From Enterococcus silesiacus (GTDB lineage Bacteria; Bacillota; Bacilli; Lactobacillales; Enterococcaceae): DNA of 64,000 nt. Position 1 is the first letter of the stretch. Each line of letters begins with the position of its first letter. Below the pieces are notes generated by a model, which was not told where the DNA came from, searched no databases, and saw only the letters and a program-made list of their open reading frames with translations. Made by a program: the position numbers and the translations under genes. Positions 28,095 through 40,249 of the stretch are shown one piece after another. Where the stretch lies: contig CP013614.1 of assembly GCA_001465115.1 (NCBI GenBank), positions 2,294,001 through 2,358,000 of the forward strand, read 5' to 3'.

Positions 28095-29594
28095 TTAATT
28101 TAACGCTTCATTCAATCGATGACAAAGTGTTTTGGTTTGATTATAAATCTCCCTATATAGTTCATAAACAGCCTGATAGCTTGCAACGGCTTCTTCATTT
28201 GGAAAATATTCTTTATCATAGACAACAAATTGTTTCGCACATTCTTTTACCGTAGCAAACCAGCCAACGCCTACTGCAGCTATCATTGCCGCCCCCAGTC
28301 CTGGCCCTTGTTCTGTTTTTAAGGTAACGATTTTTGCATTAAAAATGTCTGCTTGTATCTGCAGCCATAACTCGCTTTTTGCCCCACCACCTACAGATAC
28401 GATTTCTTGAAATTGTTTTCCTGCAATGGTTTGCATCATGACTTGTGAATCTTTTAGTGAAAATGTAATTCCTTCTAATACTGCTCGCGTAAAATCACTA
28501 ATAACATGACTCGCATCCATACCTATAAAACTACCTCTAATTTTACTGTCTACATGCGGGGTCCGTTCTCCCATGATATAAGGTGTAAAGAGTAATCCAT
28601 TTGCGCCAATCGTACTGTTTTTACTACTTGCTACTAACGCTTCAAAGGTCTGCTCCTTTGCAAAGGTTTCTCTAAACCAAGTCAGGCTTTGACCTGCAGC
28701 CAACGTGACACCCATTGAGTAATAGGTGTTTGGAATCACGTGATTGAAAAAATGCAATTTTCCTTGATAATCCTTTTCTTGTTCACCCTCATAAGAAAGA
28801 AAAACACCTGAAGTGCCAATGCTACACATCCCGCGATTTTCCTCAACGATCCCAGCCCCTAGCGCCGCACAAGCATTGTCTGCACCGCCTGCAAAAACAC
28901 ATACATCCGTTTTAAGACCTAACTCTTTAGCAAGCACTGGGTTGACCGTGCCAATATTTTCTAAAGAAGATACTAAACTCGGCAACAATGTCCGATCAAT
29001 GCCAAACGTTTCAGCTATTTCCATATCCCACTGTTTATCCATTACATTCAGTAATAAAGTACCCGCAGCATCCGAACATTCCATTTGTTGGTTTCCAGTC
29101 AGCCAAAAAGCAAGGTAATCTTTAGGCAATAAAAAGCTTTTTGCTTTTGCCCAAATTTCTGGTTCATGTTCTTTGATCCACAATATTTTTGGTAAGGTAA
29201 ACCCTTCTAAGGCTAGATTCTTTGTCTTTTCTACTAATCGTTTTCCAAGTTTTTGCGTGATTTCTTCACATTGCTTCGTGGTTCGGACATCATTCCATAA
29301 AATTGCATTTCTCAGAGGTTGCTGTTTTTCATCTAATAAGACCAAGCTATGCATTTGCCCTGAAAAGCTGATTCCCTGCAATTGTTCTTTTAACTCAGGC
29401 ATTTTAGCGATCAATTTTTTTAAAATCGTTTCTGTGGCGTGTAACCAATCAGCTGGATCTTGCTCACTATACCCTTTCTTTATATGAAATAAGGGATACG
29501 GTTCTGAAGCTTCCAATACAACAGTTCCCTTTTTATTGACAACTAATCCTTTGACTGATCCTGTTCCAAGATCGATTCCAATCACATAGGACAT
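28095..29594 (-). CDS. xylB: xylulokinase
   Basis: FGGY-family kinase that converts D-xylulose to xylulose 5-phosphate, 499 residues. N-terminal ATP site GIDLGTGSVKGLV (about 5-17), substrate loop SGQMHSLVLLD (about 75-85), FGGY signature-like YIMGERTPH in the middle and the C-terminal VSVGGGAKSELWLQIQADIF. The ATG at 29594 (MSYVIGID) has AAAGGTGG upstream and is preferred to one seven codons earlier. Inside the xyl operon it follows a cre-like site and a partial terminator and precedes bglK by ten bases. Confidence 0.95.
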   Translation of the reverse strand: MSYVIGIDLGTGSVKGLVVNKKGTVVLEASEPYPLFHIKKGYSEQDPADWLHATETILKKLIAKMPELKEQLQGISFSGQMHSLVLLDEKQQPLRNAILWNDVRTTKQCEEITQKLGKRLVEKTKNLALEGFTLPKILWIKEHEPEIWAKAKSFLLPKDYLAFWLTGNQQMECSDAAGTLLLNVMDKQWDMEIAETFGIDRTLLPSLVSSLENIGTVNPVLAKELGLKTDVCVFAGGADNACAALGAGIVEENRGMCSIGTSGVFLSYEGEQEKDYQGKLHFFNHVIPNTYYSMGVTLAAGQSLTWFRETFAKEQTFEALVASSKNSTIGANGLLFTPYIMGERTPHVDSKIRGSFIGMDASHVISDFTRAVLEGITFSLKDSQVMMQTIAGKQFQEIVSVGGGAKSELWLQIQADIFNAKIVTLKTEQGPGLGAAMIAAVGVGWFATVKECAKQFVVYDKEYFPNEEAVASYQAVYELYREIYNQTKTLCHRLNEALN

Positions 29595-29621
29595 CTTGTT
29601 CCACCTTTCTTTCAAACTAAA

Positions 29622-29635
29622 ATAAAGCGCTCACA
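29622..29635 (-). promoter_or_regulatory. cre-like CcpA site before xylB
   Basis: Minus strand TGTGAGCGCTTTAT matches 12 of 14 positions of the lactic acid bacterial cre consensus WGWAARCGYTWWMA, including the CG centre. It lies 28-41 bases before the xylB start, inside the operon, where it could act as a roadblock or serve a local promoter. Confidence 0.6.
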
Positions 29636-29646
29636 TTTTCATCAGA

Positions 29647-29690
29647 TATAAAACAGGCTGGATCAAACTCATTGAGCTTTGCTCCAGCCT
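29647..29690 (-). terminator. internal partial terminator between GH1 and xylB
   Basis: Minus-strand AGGCTGGA-CAAA pairs with TTTG-TCCAGCCT around a 13-base loop, followed by only TTTTATAT. The weak T-run suggests attenuation rather than complete stop, lowering kinase expression relative to the upstream genes. Confidence 0.7.
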
Positions 29691-29708
29691 ATTGATTTTT
29701 ACTATCGG

Positions 29709-33447
<3,739 letters not shown>

Positions 33448-33481
33448 AGAATCCTCCTCATTTAAATGCTACTAATATTCT

Positions 33482-34306
33482 TTATTTCACTGCACCATCC
33501 GAAATGCCCTTAATAATATATTTTTGTAGGAATACATAAAGAATAATGATCGGTACAATCGCTATAAACAAGGCTGCCAACGCTAAATGCCATTGTTTTG
33601 AATACTGTCCGAAGAAATAAAACATCTTCAAAGGAATCGTATACATGCCTTCTTTGTTGATAACTAAAGAAGGAAGCAAGTAGTCATTCCAAAACCAAAT
33701 TGCATTCAACACGATCACCGTAACGGTCGTTGGCTTTAATAAAGGCAAAATAATATACCAATAAATCTGGAACTTAGAAGCACCATCGATCGTTGCTGCT
33801 TCATCCAGAGATTGAGGAATACTTCTTAATGCGCCAAAATAGAGAAAAATTGCCATACTACTAGCTAACCCAAGATACATAATGACTAATCCAGGTCGGT
33901 TCAACATATTGGCTTTCCCAAAAAATGACACTAAAGGAATCATGATCGCTTGAAACGGAATCAATAAACCAATGGCAATCACAAAATACAAGGTATTACT
34001 CAATTTACTCTTATTTCTAGACAACGCATATGCTGCCATCGATGTACAAATGACAATCACAAATAAAGAAATCGCAGTAATCATAATCGAATTAAAAGCA
34101 CTTCTAAAAAAATCTAATTTTTCAAAGGCGACTGGATAATTTTCTGTTGTAAAATTTTGCGGGACATTCAACGTGTTTTTAAAAATTTCTGATTTTGTTT
34201 TAAACGAATTAACCACGATCAAATAGAATGGATATAACCACAACAGCGTTAGGATAATCCCAGCAAGTTTGATCCACAGCGCTTTTCTTTTTTTCTGCTT
34301 GATCAT
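33482..34306 (-). CDS. carbohydrate ABC permease, MalG-like
   Basis: Inner subunit of a CUT1-type sugar importer, 274 residues with six transmembrane helices. The EAA loop reads EAATIDGASKFQIYWYIILPLLKP (starting about residue 178), the contact site for the ATPase. It overlaps the preceding permease gene by four bases (ATGA). No ATPase gene follows. Confidence 0.94.
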   Translation of the reverse strand: MIKQKKRKALWIKLAGIILTLLWLYPFYLIVVNSFKTKSEIFKNTLNVPQNFTTENYPVAFEKLDFFRSAFNSIMITAISLFVIVICTSMAAYALSRNKSKLSNTLYFVIAIGLLIPFQAIMIPLVSFFGKANMLNRPGLVIMYLGLASSMAIFLYFGALRSIPQSLDEAATIDGASKFQIYWYIILPLLKPTTVTVIVLNAIWFWNDYLLPSLVINKEGMYTIPLKMFYFFGQYSKQWHLALAALFIAIVPIIILYVFLQKYIIKGISDGAVK

Positions 34307-35166
34307 AGGTCAACCTCCCGTTTTCTGGTAATACTAATTTGCACGACAGAAATCACGGCAATGATCACTAAGAAAATCACAGCTTTAGCTTGAGCATAGC
34401 CCATGTTTCTCACGGCAAAAGCTTCATTGACAATATTCATCGCGACCATTTGTGTAGAGTCAAACGGACCACCTGCGGTCAAGGCTAAATTTTGGTCATA
34501 GATTTTAAACGCATTAGACAAGGTTAAAAATAAGCTCACAGTAAACGCCGGTGCTAACATCGGAAACTTGATTTTCCAAAATGTCTGCCAAGCAGTTGCG
34601 CCATCGATTTCTGCAGCCTCGATCAATTCATCTGGGATATTGTTGATAAATGAGATATAGATGATCATAATATAACCACTCATCTGCCAGACAAATAAAA
34701 TCACCAAGCCCCAAAAACCAGTATTTGTCGTTGAAAGCCACCCTTTGAAAAACTCAATCCCTGTCGCATCTCCAATTGCTGCAAAGGCTTTGATAAAAAT
34801 AAATTGCCAGATAAAGCCTAAAATAATTCCACCAATCAAATTAGGCATAAAGAAAACTGTTCGAAATAGATTGTTCAACTTGTCTGCTTTTTGCGTAACA
34901 AGCATTGCCAATCCTAACCCGATAACATTGACTAAAATAATAGCTACGACCGAAAACTTAGTAGTAAACCAAATACTACTCAAAAAACGTTCATCTTGAA
35001 ATGCTCGAAGGTAATTTTCTAATCCTAAAAATTCACCAACTTTGATCCCATTCCAGTCTGTCATAGAATAATAAGCGCCTGTGATCAGTGGAATAAATAA
35101 AACCACTGCCATCCCAATCAAACTAGGCGCCAAAAACAACCAAAATGATTTTGATTTATTACGCAT
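34303..35166 (-). CDS. carbohydrate ABC permease, MalF-like
   Basis: Partner membrane subunit of the CUT1 importer, 287 residues with six helices. The EAA loop is EAAEIDGATAWQTFWKIKFPML (about 185-206). The N-terminus is short, as in Gram-positive MsmF-type permeases, without the extra MalF helices. AGGAGGAAA precedes the ATG. It follows the binding-protein gene after a 100-base gap that contains a strong stem-loop. Confidence 0.94.
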   Translation of the reverse strand: MRNKSKSFWLFLAPSLIGMAVVLFIPLITGAYYSMTDWNGIKVGEFLGLENYLRAFQDERFLSSIWFTTKFSVVAIILVNVIGLGLAMLVTQKADKLNNLFRTVFFMPNLIGGIILGFIWQFIFIKAFAAIGDATGIEFFKGWLSTTNTGFWGLVILFVWQMSGYIMIIYISFINNIPDELIEAAEIDGATAWQTFWKIKFPMLAPAFTVSLFLTLSNAFKIYDQNLALTAGGPFDSTQMVAMNIVNEAFAVRNMGYAQAKAVIFLVIIAVISVVQISITRKREVDL

Positions 35167-35192
35167 AATGATTTTCCTCCTTAAATGAGATC

Positions 35193-35237
35193 AGACAGCG
35201 GCAGAAACAGAGTTTCCCGATTCTGCCGGCGCTATCT
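35193..35237 (-). other. intercistronic stem-loop after the binding-protein gene
   Basis: CGGCAGAA and TTCTGCCG, extended by AGATAG/CTGTCT with a small bulge, form a strong hairpin with no T-run. Hairpins here usually protect the upstream binding-protein mRNA and raise its level over the permeases (family knowledge; inferred here). Confidence 0.7.
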
Positions 35238-35266
35238 CCAAGATATTCATTTAACTGACGAACATC

Positions 35267-36553
35267 CTACTTGCGGTCTGCTATCCACGCTTCTTTACTT
35301 GTCGTAATCAATTCATCCCATGAAATATCCCCATTCAAATATTTTTGGAATTCAGGATAAAATTGTGTTTGAGAAAAACCATCAGGGTATTGATTATGTC
35401 CCCAAGGAACCACTTTTCCATCAGATAAATAGTTGAAAATATCTTTTGACGTTGGGTCTTGAATCGAATCAGAAGAAAAATTTGTATAGGCTGGAATAAA
35501 TTCCATTTCTTCTGTGACAACTTTCATTGCTTCTTTATCCGTGTATAACCATTCTAGAAAGTCCTTGCTTGCTTCCACCACTTTTTCATCTTTATTTTTA
35601 TTTACACCCCAGTACCATGGTGCTCCTGCGGCAATTTTCCCATCCGTTTCATCTTGAACATATAGCGGCAAAATGCCAAGTTTTTCTTTCGTAAATTCTG
35701 GGTCTAAACTATTCAGTGTTGGGACGATCCAATTTCCTTGGTGCACGATCGCCACTTGATCATTGGCGAAATCTTCTTCTACAGAGGTACTATAATCTAA
35801 TGATAATATTGGTTGAACGTTATATTTATTGATTAGGTCTGTGTATTTTTTAAACTGATCACCATATTTGAAATCAATCGTTTTAGCATCATAAATTTTT
35901 TGAAGATTATTATCAAATTCTGGGGAAACAAAGTGAGCGCTATACTGGCTCACTACCCAGAATTCTTTGGCACTAAATCCAAAAACCGCTTTCATTTCTA
36001 AGTTATCTTTTTTACTGTCTAATGTCTTCACTGCCTTTTCAAAATCTTCATAAGATTTAATTGCTTCAACATCTACTCCTGCTTTTTTGAATAACTCTTT
36101 ATTGATCAAAAAGCCAAAGCCTTCAATGTTCATCGGTAAGCCATAAACTTTGCCATCCTTAGTTGCCCCATCTAAGGTACCTTCGATTGCAGTTTCAGCT
36201 AATTTGGTATCCGATAAATCAGCTAGACTGTCGCCCCATTTTTCAACATCAGCTAAACCTCCTAGAAGGAAAACACTTGGCTCATCGCCTGATGAAAACT
36301 TTGACTGCAAAGCTGCATTAGCATCTTGTCCGCCGCCAACTGTCGTCACGTTGATTTTAACCCCTTCGTGACTTGCTTCATATTTCTTAGCCAATTCATC
36401 CAGTTGATCTTTTGTTTCAACTTTGATATTGAACACATCTACTACCGCATCATCTTTTGAACCTGAATTCGAACTACCACTTCCACATGCACTCAAGAGT
36501 AAGCCTGCTGCTGCCAAAATTGTTACCGAAAAAATAAGTTTACTTCGTTTCAT
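35267..36553 (-). CDS. sugar-binding lipoprotein of ABC importer
   Basis: 428-residue family 1 extracellular solute-binding protein. It has a type II signal peptide with lipobox LLSACGSG (lipidated Cys about residue 23), a Ser/Gly linker, then a bilobed binding domain with several Trp and Tyr residues suited to oligosaccharide stacking (APWYWGVNKNKDEKV, PWGHNQYPDGFSQ). It is the second gene of the operon, directly after xylA, and feeds the two downstream permeases. Xyloglucan oligosaccharides or isoprimeverose are the inferred ligands, from the neighbouring GH31 and GH1 enzymes. Confidence 0.93.
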   Translation of the reverse strand: MKRSKLIFSVTILAAAGLLLSACGSGSSNSGSKDDAVVDVFNIKVETKDQLDELAKKYEASHEGVKINVTTVGGGQDANAALQSKFSSGDEPSVFLLGGLADVEKWGDSLADLSDTKLAETAIEGTLDGATKDGKVYGLPMNIEGFGFLINKELFKKAGVDVEAIKSYEDFEKAVKTLDSKKDNLEMKAVFGFSAKEFWVVSQYSAHFVSPEFDNNLQKIYDAKTIDFKYGDQFKKYTDLINKYNVQPILSLDYSTSVEEDFANDQVAIVHQGNWIVPTLNSLDPEFTKEKLGILPLYVQDETDGKIAAGAPWYWGVNKNKDEKVVEASKDFLEWLYTDKEAMKVVTEEMEFIPAYTNFSSDSIQDPTSKDIFNYLSDGKVVPWGHNQYPDGFSQTQFYPEFQKYLNGDISWDELITTSKEAWIADRK

Positions 36554-36574
36554 TCTTATTCCGCTCCCTTTTCT

Positions 36575-37882
36575 TTAGACTAAATAGTCGTTCAAACGTG
36601 ATTTGACATATTCCAAGTGACTAGATTCTAAGGTGACATCATCATGTTTCAAAGCATACTCTGTCAGCGTTTCTAAATTTTCTTGATCCTCGATGATTTT
36701 AGCACCGATCCCTGTTCGGTAAGATTCATAGCGTTTTTCTTTTAGCTCATCGAAGAAACGGTCTTCTTTCAATCTAGCTGCAGCTTTTAACCCTCTGGCA
36801 AAGGTATCCATTCCTGCGATATGTGCCAATAATAGATCCTCCATTTCAAAAGAAGAACGACGAACTTTTGAATCAAAATTGATACCTCCTGGAGCAATTC
36901 CACCATTTTCTAAAATCTCATACATCGCTAAAGTTGTGTCATAGATATTCGTTGGAAATTCATCTGTGTCCCAACCTAACAGGATATCTCCTTGATTGGC
37001 ATCGATTGAGCCCAATGCATCATACGTACGTGCTACTGCTAGTTCATGTTCAAATGTATGACCTGCTAAAGTTGCATGATTGGCTTCTAAATTTAATTTA
37101 AAATCATCTGTTAAATCATATTTTTGTAAAAAAGCCATCGCTGTTGCTGCATCAAAATCATATTGGTGTTTTGTTGGTTCTTTTGGTTTTGGTTCGATTA
37201 AAAATTGGATAGTGTGTCCGATTTTTTTAGAGTACGCCACAGCCATTTTGAATAAGCGGGCAATGTTGTCTTGTTCTAATTTCATGTCCGTATTCAGCAA
37301 TGATTCGTATCCTTCACGACCACCCCAGAATACATAATTTTTCCCGCCAAGTTTTTTGCTGATATCCAGTCCTTTTTTTACTTGGGCTGCCGCATACGCA
37401 AAAACTTCTGCATTATTAGAAGAAGCGGCTCCATTGGTAAAACGTGGATCTGAAAACATATTCGCTGTGTTCCATAATAATTTGATACCGGTTTCATTCA
37501 TTTTCACTTTAATCAAGTCTGTGATTTCATCTAAATTAGCAAAGAACTCTTCTAATGAATCTCCTTCTGGCGCCACATCTACATCATGGAAACAAAAGTA
37601 TTCAACATCCAGTTTAACTAATAATTCAAAGAATGCCGATACTCTATTTCTCGCAGTTTCCATTGGATCAGTTGTTTCCCAAGTACGAACATTCACTGGT
37701 TTTCCAAAAGGATCTGAACCATCTTGGGTCATAGTGTGCCAATACGCAATAGCAAAACGCAACTGTTCTTTCATCGTTTTCCCTAATACAACTTCATCTG
37801 ACTTGTAGTGACGAAATGCAAACATATTCTCTGTCTCAGTGCCTTCATAGTTTACCTTTTCTACTTGCGGAAAATAATTCAT
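36575..37882 (-). CDS. xylA: xylose isomerase
   Basis: Converts D-xylose to D-xylulose, first step of isomerase-type xylose catabolism. 435 residues, typical for the class II enzymes. Catalytic and metal residues: His in [13 protein letters not shown] (about 101), WGGREGYES, the [15 protein letters not shown] loop with Glu about 232 and Lys about 234, and [15 protein letters not shown] (about 268-282). GGAGGAA precedes the ATG. First gene of the leftward operon, under the xylO/cre promoter at 37922-37997. Confidence 0.97.
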   Translation of the reverse strand: MNYFPQVEKVNYEGTETENMFAFRHYKSDEVVLGKTMKEQLRFAIAYWHTMTQDGSDPFGKPVNVRTWETTDPMETARNRVSAFFELLVKLDVEYFCFHDVDVAPEGDSLEEFFANLDEITDLIKVKMNETGIKLLWNTANMFSDPRFTNGAASSNNAEVFAYAAAQVKKGLDISKKLGGKNYVFWGGREGYESLLNTDMKLEQDNIARLFKMAVAYSKKIGHTIQFLIEPKPKEPTKHQYDFDAATAMAFLQKYDLTDDFKLNLEANHATLAGHTFEHELAVARTYDALGSIDANQGDILLGWDTDEFPTNIYDTTLAMYEILENGGIAPGGINFDSKVRRSSFEMEDLLLAHIAGMDTFARGLKAAARLKEDRFFDELKEKRYESYRTGIGAKIIEDQENLETLTEYALKHDDVTLESSHLEYVKSRLNDYLV

Positions 37883-37921
37883 CTAAATTCCTCCTATAAA
37901 TGACTTGCTTCTAGTTAGTTA

Positions 37922-37940
37922 GTAAGTTAAACTAACTTAC
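37922..37940. promoter_or_regulatory. xylO operator for XylR
   Basis: Perfect palindrome GTAAGTTA-AAC-TAACTTAC immediately downstream of the xylA -10. A second overlapping inverted repeat (AGTTAGT and ACTAACT, 7-base spacer) uses 37917-37937. It resembles the TTAGTTT/AAACTAA half-sites of known Gram-positive xylO. Binding there would block xylA transcription. Confidence 0.8.
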
Positions 37941-37946
37941 ATAAAG

Positions 37947-37997
37947 AATATAAAACAATTGAATTTAGTTGTCAAGCGCTTTCAAACATTTTATTAT
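37947..37997. promoter_or_regulatory. divergent xylA / xylR promoters overlapping at a cre site
   Basis: Minus strand (xylA): TTGACA (37970-37975), 17 bp, TATATT (37947-37952). Plus strand (xylR): TTGTCA (37969-37974), 17 bp, TATTAT (37992-37997). The two -35 boxes occupy the same bases on opposite strands. Minus-strand TGAAAGCGCTTGAC at 37971-37984 matches 12 of 14 cre consensus positions and covers both -35 boxes. Confidence 0.8.
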
Positions 37998-38019
37998 ATT
38001 TAATAAAGAGGTGGATAAA

Positions 38020-39168
38020 TTGGTAGTAAACAAATATAAAATCAGAGAGCAAAATGAATCACTCATATTAAAAGGAATCATTGACCATAAAAATATTTCC
38101 CGCGCAGAGCTTGCGGTATTAACTGGCTTGAATAAAGCTTCGGTTTCTTCTATTACTAAGACCTTGTTAGATGACGGACTTATTTTTGAAACAGGGATCG
38201 GTAATGCCAGCACACTCGGTGGCAGAAAGCCGATTTTACTGCAGTTCAATCCTAAAGCTGCATTGATTTTATCTTTTGATATCGGTGTGGATTATTTGAA
38301 AGGGACACTTGCCTATTTAGACGGTGAAGCAGTAGTCACTATTCAAAAAAAACGGATCGTAGTCTCATCGGAAACAGTTATTGCCTTACTCCAACAAAGC
38401 ATCAAGGAACTAACGGTCAAAACAGATAGCTTGATTGTAGGCATGTGTGTAGCTGTGCACGGCGTGGTAAATCAAAACGAGATCGTTTTTACCCCCTATT
38501 ATGATTTAGATACAATTGATCTTCATCAAAAGCTGTCCGATCACTTTGAATTTCCAATATTTATCGAAAATGAAGCCAACTTAGCGGCCTTGGGAGAATA
38601 TGTTTTTTCTTTAGATAGTAAAACCTTAGTTAGTTTAAGTATTCACAGTGGCATTGGTGCTGGGATTGTTGATGGAGGGATTCTAAGAAAAGGCCATTTT
38701 GGTGAAGCTGGTGAAATCGGTCATTCTATTTTATATCCAAATGGGAAGAAATGTCCTTGCGGCAACCGCGGGTGTCTGGAACAGTACGCTTCAAACTCTG
38801 TTTTATATGAAAACTTAGCCTCAATCAAAGGGTTAGAATATGTCGATTCGACCATTGTACAAAAGCTAGTCGAAAGCGACGATGAAAAAACAGCGGCTGC
38901 CCTAGCTGACAACGCCTTTCTACTAAGTATTGGAATCAACAACATTCTTACAGTGTATGATCCAGAAGTGGTTGTGATCAACAGTTCTATTTATCGCAAT
39001 AACCCTGCACTGCTATCGATGATTACAACTCATCTGACTAGCCGCTTTGCAAGAAATGTGCAAATTCAAAATAGCAAATTAGGCAGTCAAGCAACTTTAT
39101 TTGGCGGGATTGCTTTATGCTGCCAGAATTTTTTGAATATAAAAGAATTGAAACTATATTCTAACTAA
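38020..39168 (+). CDS. xylR: XylR, ROK-family xylose repressor
   Basis: 382-residue repressor. N-terminal winged helix (about 10-60; LKGIIDHKNISRAELAVLTG and KASVSSITKTLLDDG) and a ROK sugar-binding domain (DIGVDYLKG, HSGIGAGIVDGG, zinc motif CPCGNRGCLEQ). The chosen start is TTG at 38020, with AGAGGTGG properly spaced; the open frame reaches an ATG at 37969, but that lies inside the xylR promoter. It should repress the xylA operon by binding xylO and release it when xylose binds. Confidence 0.9.
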   Translation: MVVNKYKIREQNESLILKGIIDHKNISRAELAVLTGLNKASVSSITKTLLDDGLIFETGIGNASTLGGRKPILLQFNPKAALILSFDIGVDYLKGTLAYLDGEAVVTIQKKRIVVSSETVIALLQQSIKELTVKTDSLIVGMCVAVHGVVNQNEIVFTPYYDLDTIDLHQKLSDHFEFPIFIENEANLAALGEYVFSLDSKTLVSLSIHSGIGAGIVDGGILRKGHFGEAGEIGHSILYPNGKKCPCGNRGCLEQYASNSVLYENLASIKGLEYVDSTIVQKLVESDDEKTAAALADNAFLLSIGINNILTVYDPEVVVINSSIYRNNPALLSMITTHLTSRFARNVQIQNSKLGSQATLFGGIALCCQNFLNIKELKLYSN

Positions 39169-39587
39169 GTAGAGTCCATTAAACGAACAATTGAAACGCC
39201 CACTAAAACGATTGATTTTCATTGCGATTACATCTATTAAAATGCTGAAATCATAGCAGAAAATCGATCGTTTTAAACCCAAATTAGTTGTAATAGAAAA
39301 AAATATTGAATAACAAAAAAATATATTTCTGCAAATTAAAAATAAAAAAACGCATTTTTTATTCAAATAAAATAGTTTAATCCTCTAAATTAATGGTTCT
39401 TTTAGTAATCCTGTTTTTTATTATTTTTAAACGTTTTTTTATTTCATTTTTTTTACAAACGAAAAACAGTCGATAGACACGCCTATTATTTTCCTGTTGG
39501 AGAGTGCTATACTATTGTGATATACTAGAGATGCTTTGTTTCACAGTATTTCTCTTGTGAATTTGTTATGAAAGGAGTGAAACTATT
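39169..39587. other. intergenic region between xylR and the LysM gene
   Basis: About 419 AT-rich bases without a gene. A long inverted repeat TAAAACGATTGATTTTC / GAAAATCGATCGTTTTA (39204-39220 and 39259-39275, 16 of 17 pairs, 38-base loop) follows xylR and may be its terminator or a separate element. AATAAAAAA and TTTTTTATT pair at 39341-39363. A promoter for the next gene is likely at 39497-39526 (TTGGAG, 18 bp, TGA-TATACT), with a second extended -10 (TGC-TATACT) at 39505-39513. Confidence 0.55.
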
Positions 39588-40127
39588 TTGGAAGAAGAAT
39601 ATTCAAGACGTAAACAACAGCGTCCGGCATCAGCCTCTAAATTCAGTATCGTAACTGTTATTTTATTGTTATTAATAAATACAATCGCATTGGGCGTATT
39701 GCTATTTTTAAATGTTCAAGCAAGTTCTAAACAAGAAACACAGTTAAACAGTATCGAAAAACAAGTGAGCCAGCTTGAAAAAGGACCCCGAGCAACTGAG
39801 CAAGCAGACGCAACGGACAATACAGAGCATAATGTCCCTGTAAGAGAAAGCGCTACTCAACCAAGTAGCATAAATGAAACCAGCTCAACCGCTGAAAGTT
39901 CAAGTCAACCAGTTCAAGCTACTCCTTCAACAGAGGTCGTTGGACAACAAACAGAACGCTCGACAGAACCTACAACAACGCCTGCCGCAACTTCTTATAC
40001 TGTTCAATCTGGCGATACGCTTTCTGTAATCGCTGAAAAAAATAAGATATCCCTTCAAGATTTAATGTCAAAAAATAATTTAACTGATTCAACTGTTTAT
40101 ATTGGACAAGTGTTATCTTTACAATAG
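39588..40127 (+). CDS. LysM-domain cell-wall protein with membrane anchor
   Basis: 179-residue protein. A cytoplasmic basic N-terminus (about 1-18) is followed by one transmembrane helix (about 22-45) that probably stays as anchor, a coiled or low-complexity Ser/Thr/Gln-rich linker (about 48-130), and a single LysM domain at the end (SYTVQSGDTLSVIAEKNK onward, about 132-178) that binds peptidoglycan N-acetylglucosamine. No catalytic domain. Start is TTG at 39588 with AAAGGAGTG upstream. Extended -10 promoters lie 60-80 bases before. It may be a cell-wall attached scaffold or regulator. Confidence 0.88.
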   Translation: MEEEYSRRKQQRPASASKFSIVTVILLLLINTIALGVLLFLNVQASSKQETQLNSIEKQVSQLEKGPRATEQADATDNTEHNVPVRESATQPSSINETSSTAESSSQPVQATPSTEVVGQQTERSTEPTTTPAATSYTVQSGDTLSVIAEKNKISLQDLMSKNNLTDSTVYIGQVLSLQ

Positions 40128-40171
40128 GCAATATTTTTCCCTACATAATTTTGTTCAACAAACTATTTATC

Positions 40172-40210
40172 AAAAAATCCCCACTCTATAATTAAGAGCA
40201 GGGATTTTTT
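40172..40210. terminator. bidirectional terminator
   Basis: AAAAAATCCC pairs with GGGATTTTTT, with inner CTCT/AGAG pairing and a short AT loop. T-runs arise in both directions for the convergent LysM and nucleotidase genes. Confidence 0.88.
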
Positions 40211-40249
40211 GATACGATTTTTATCGCATATCACTCACAAAATATCACA

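Noticed and set aside
37356-37808. 150-codon plus-strand frame inside xylA
   Set aside because: Antisense shadow of xylA with no start signal.
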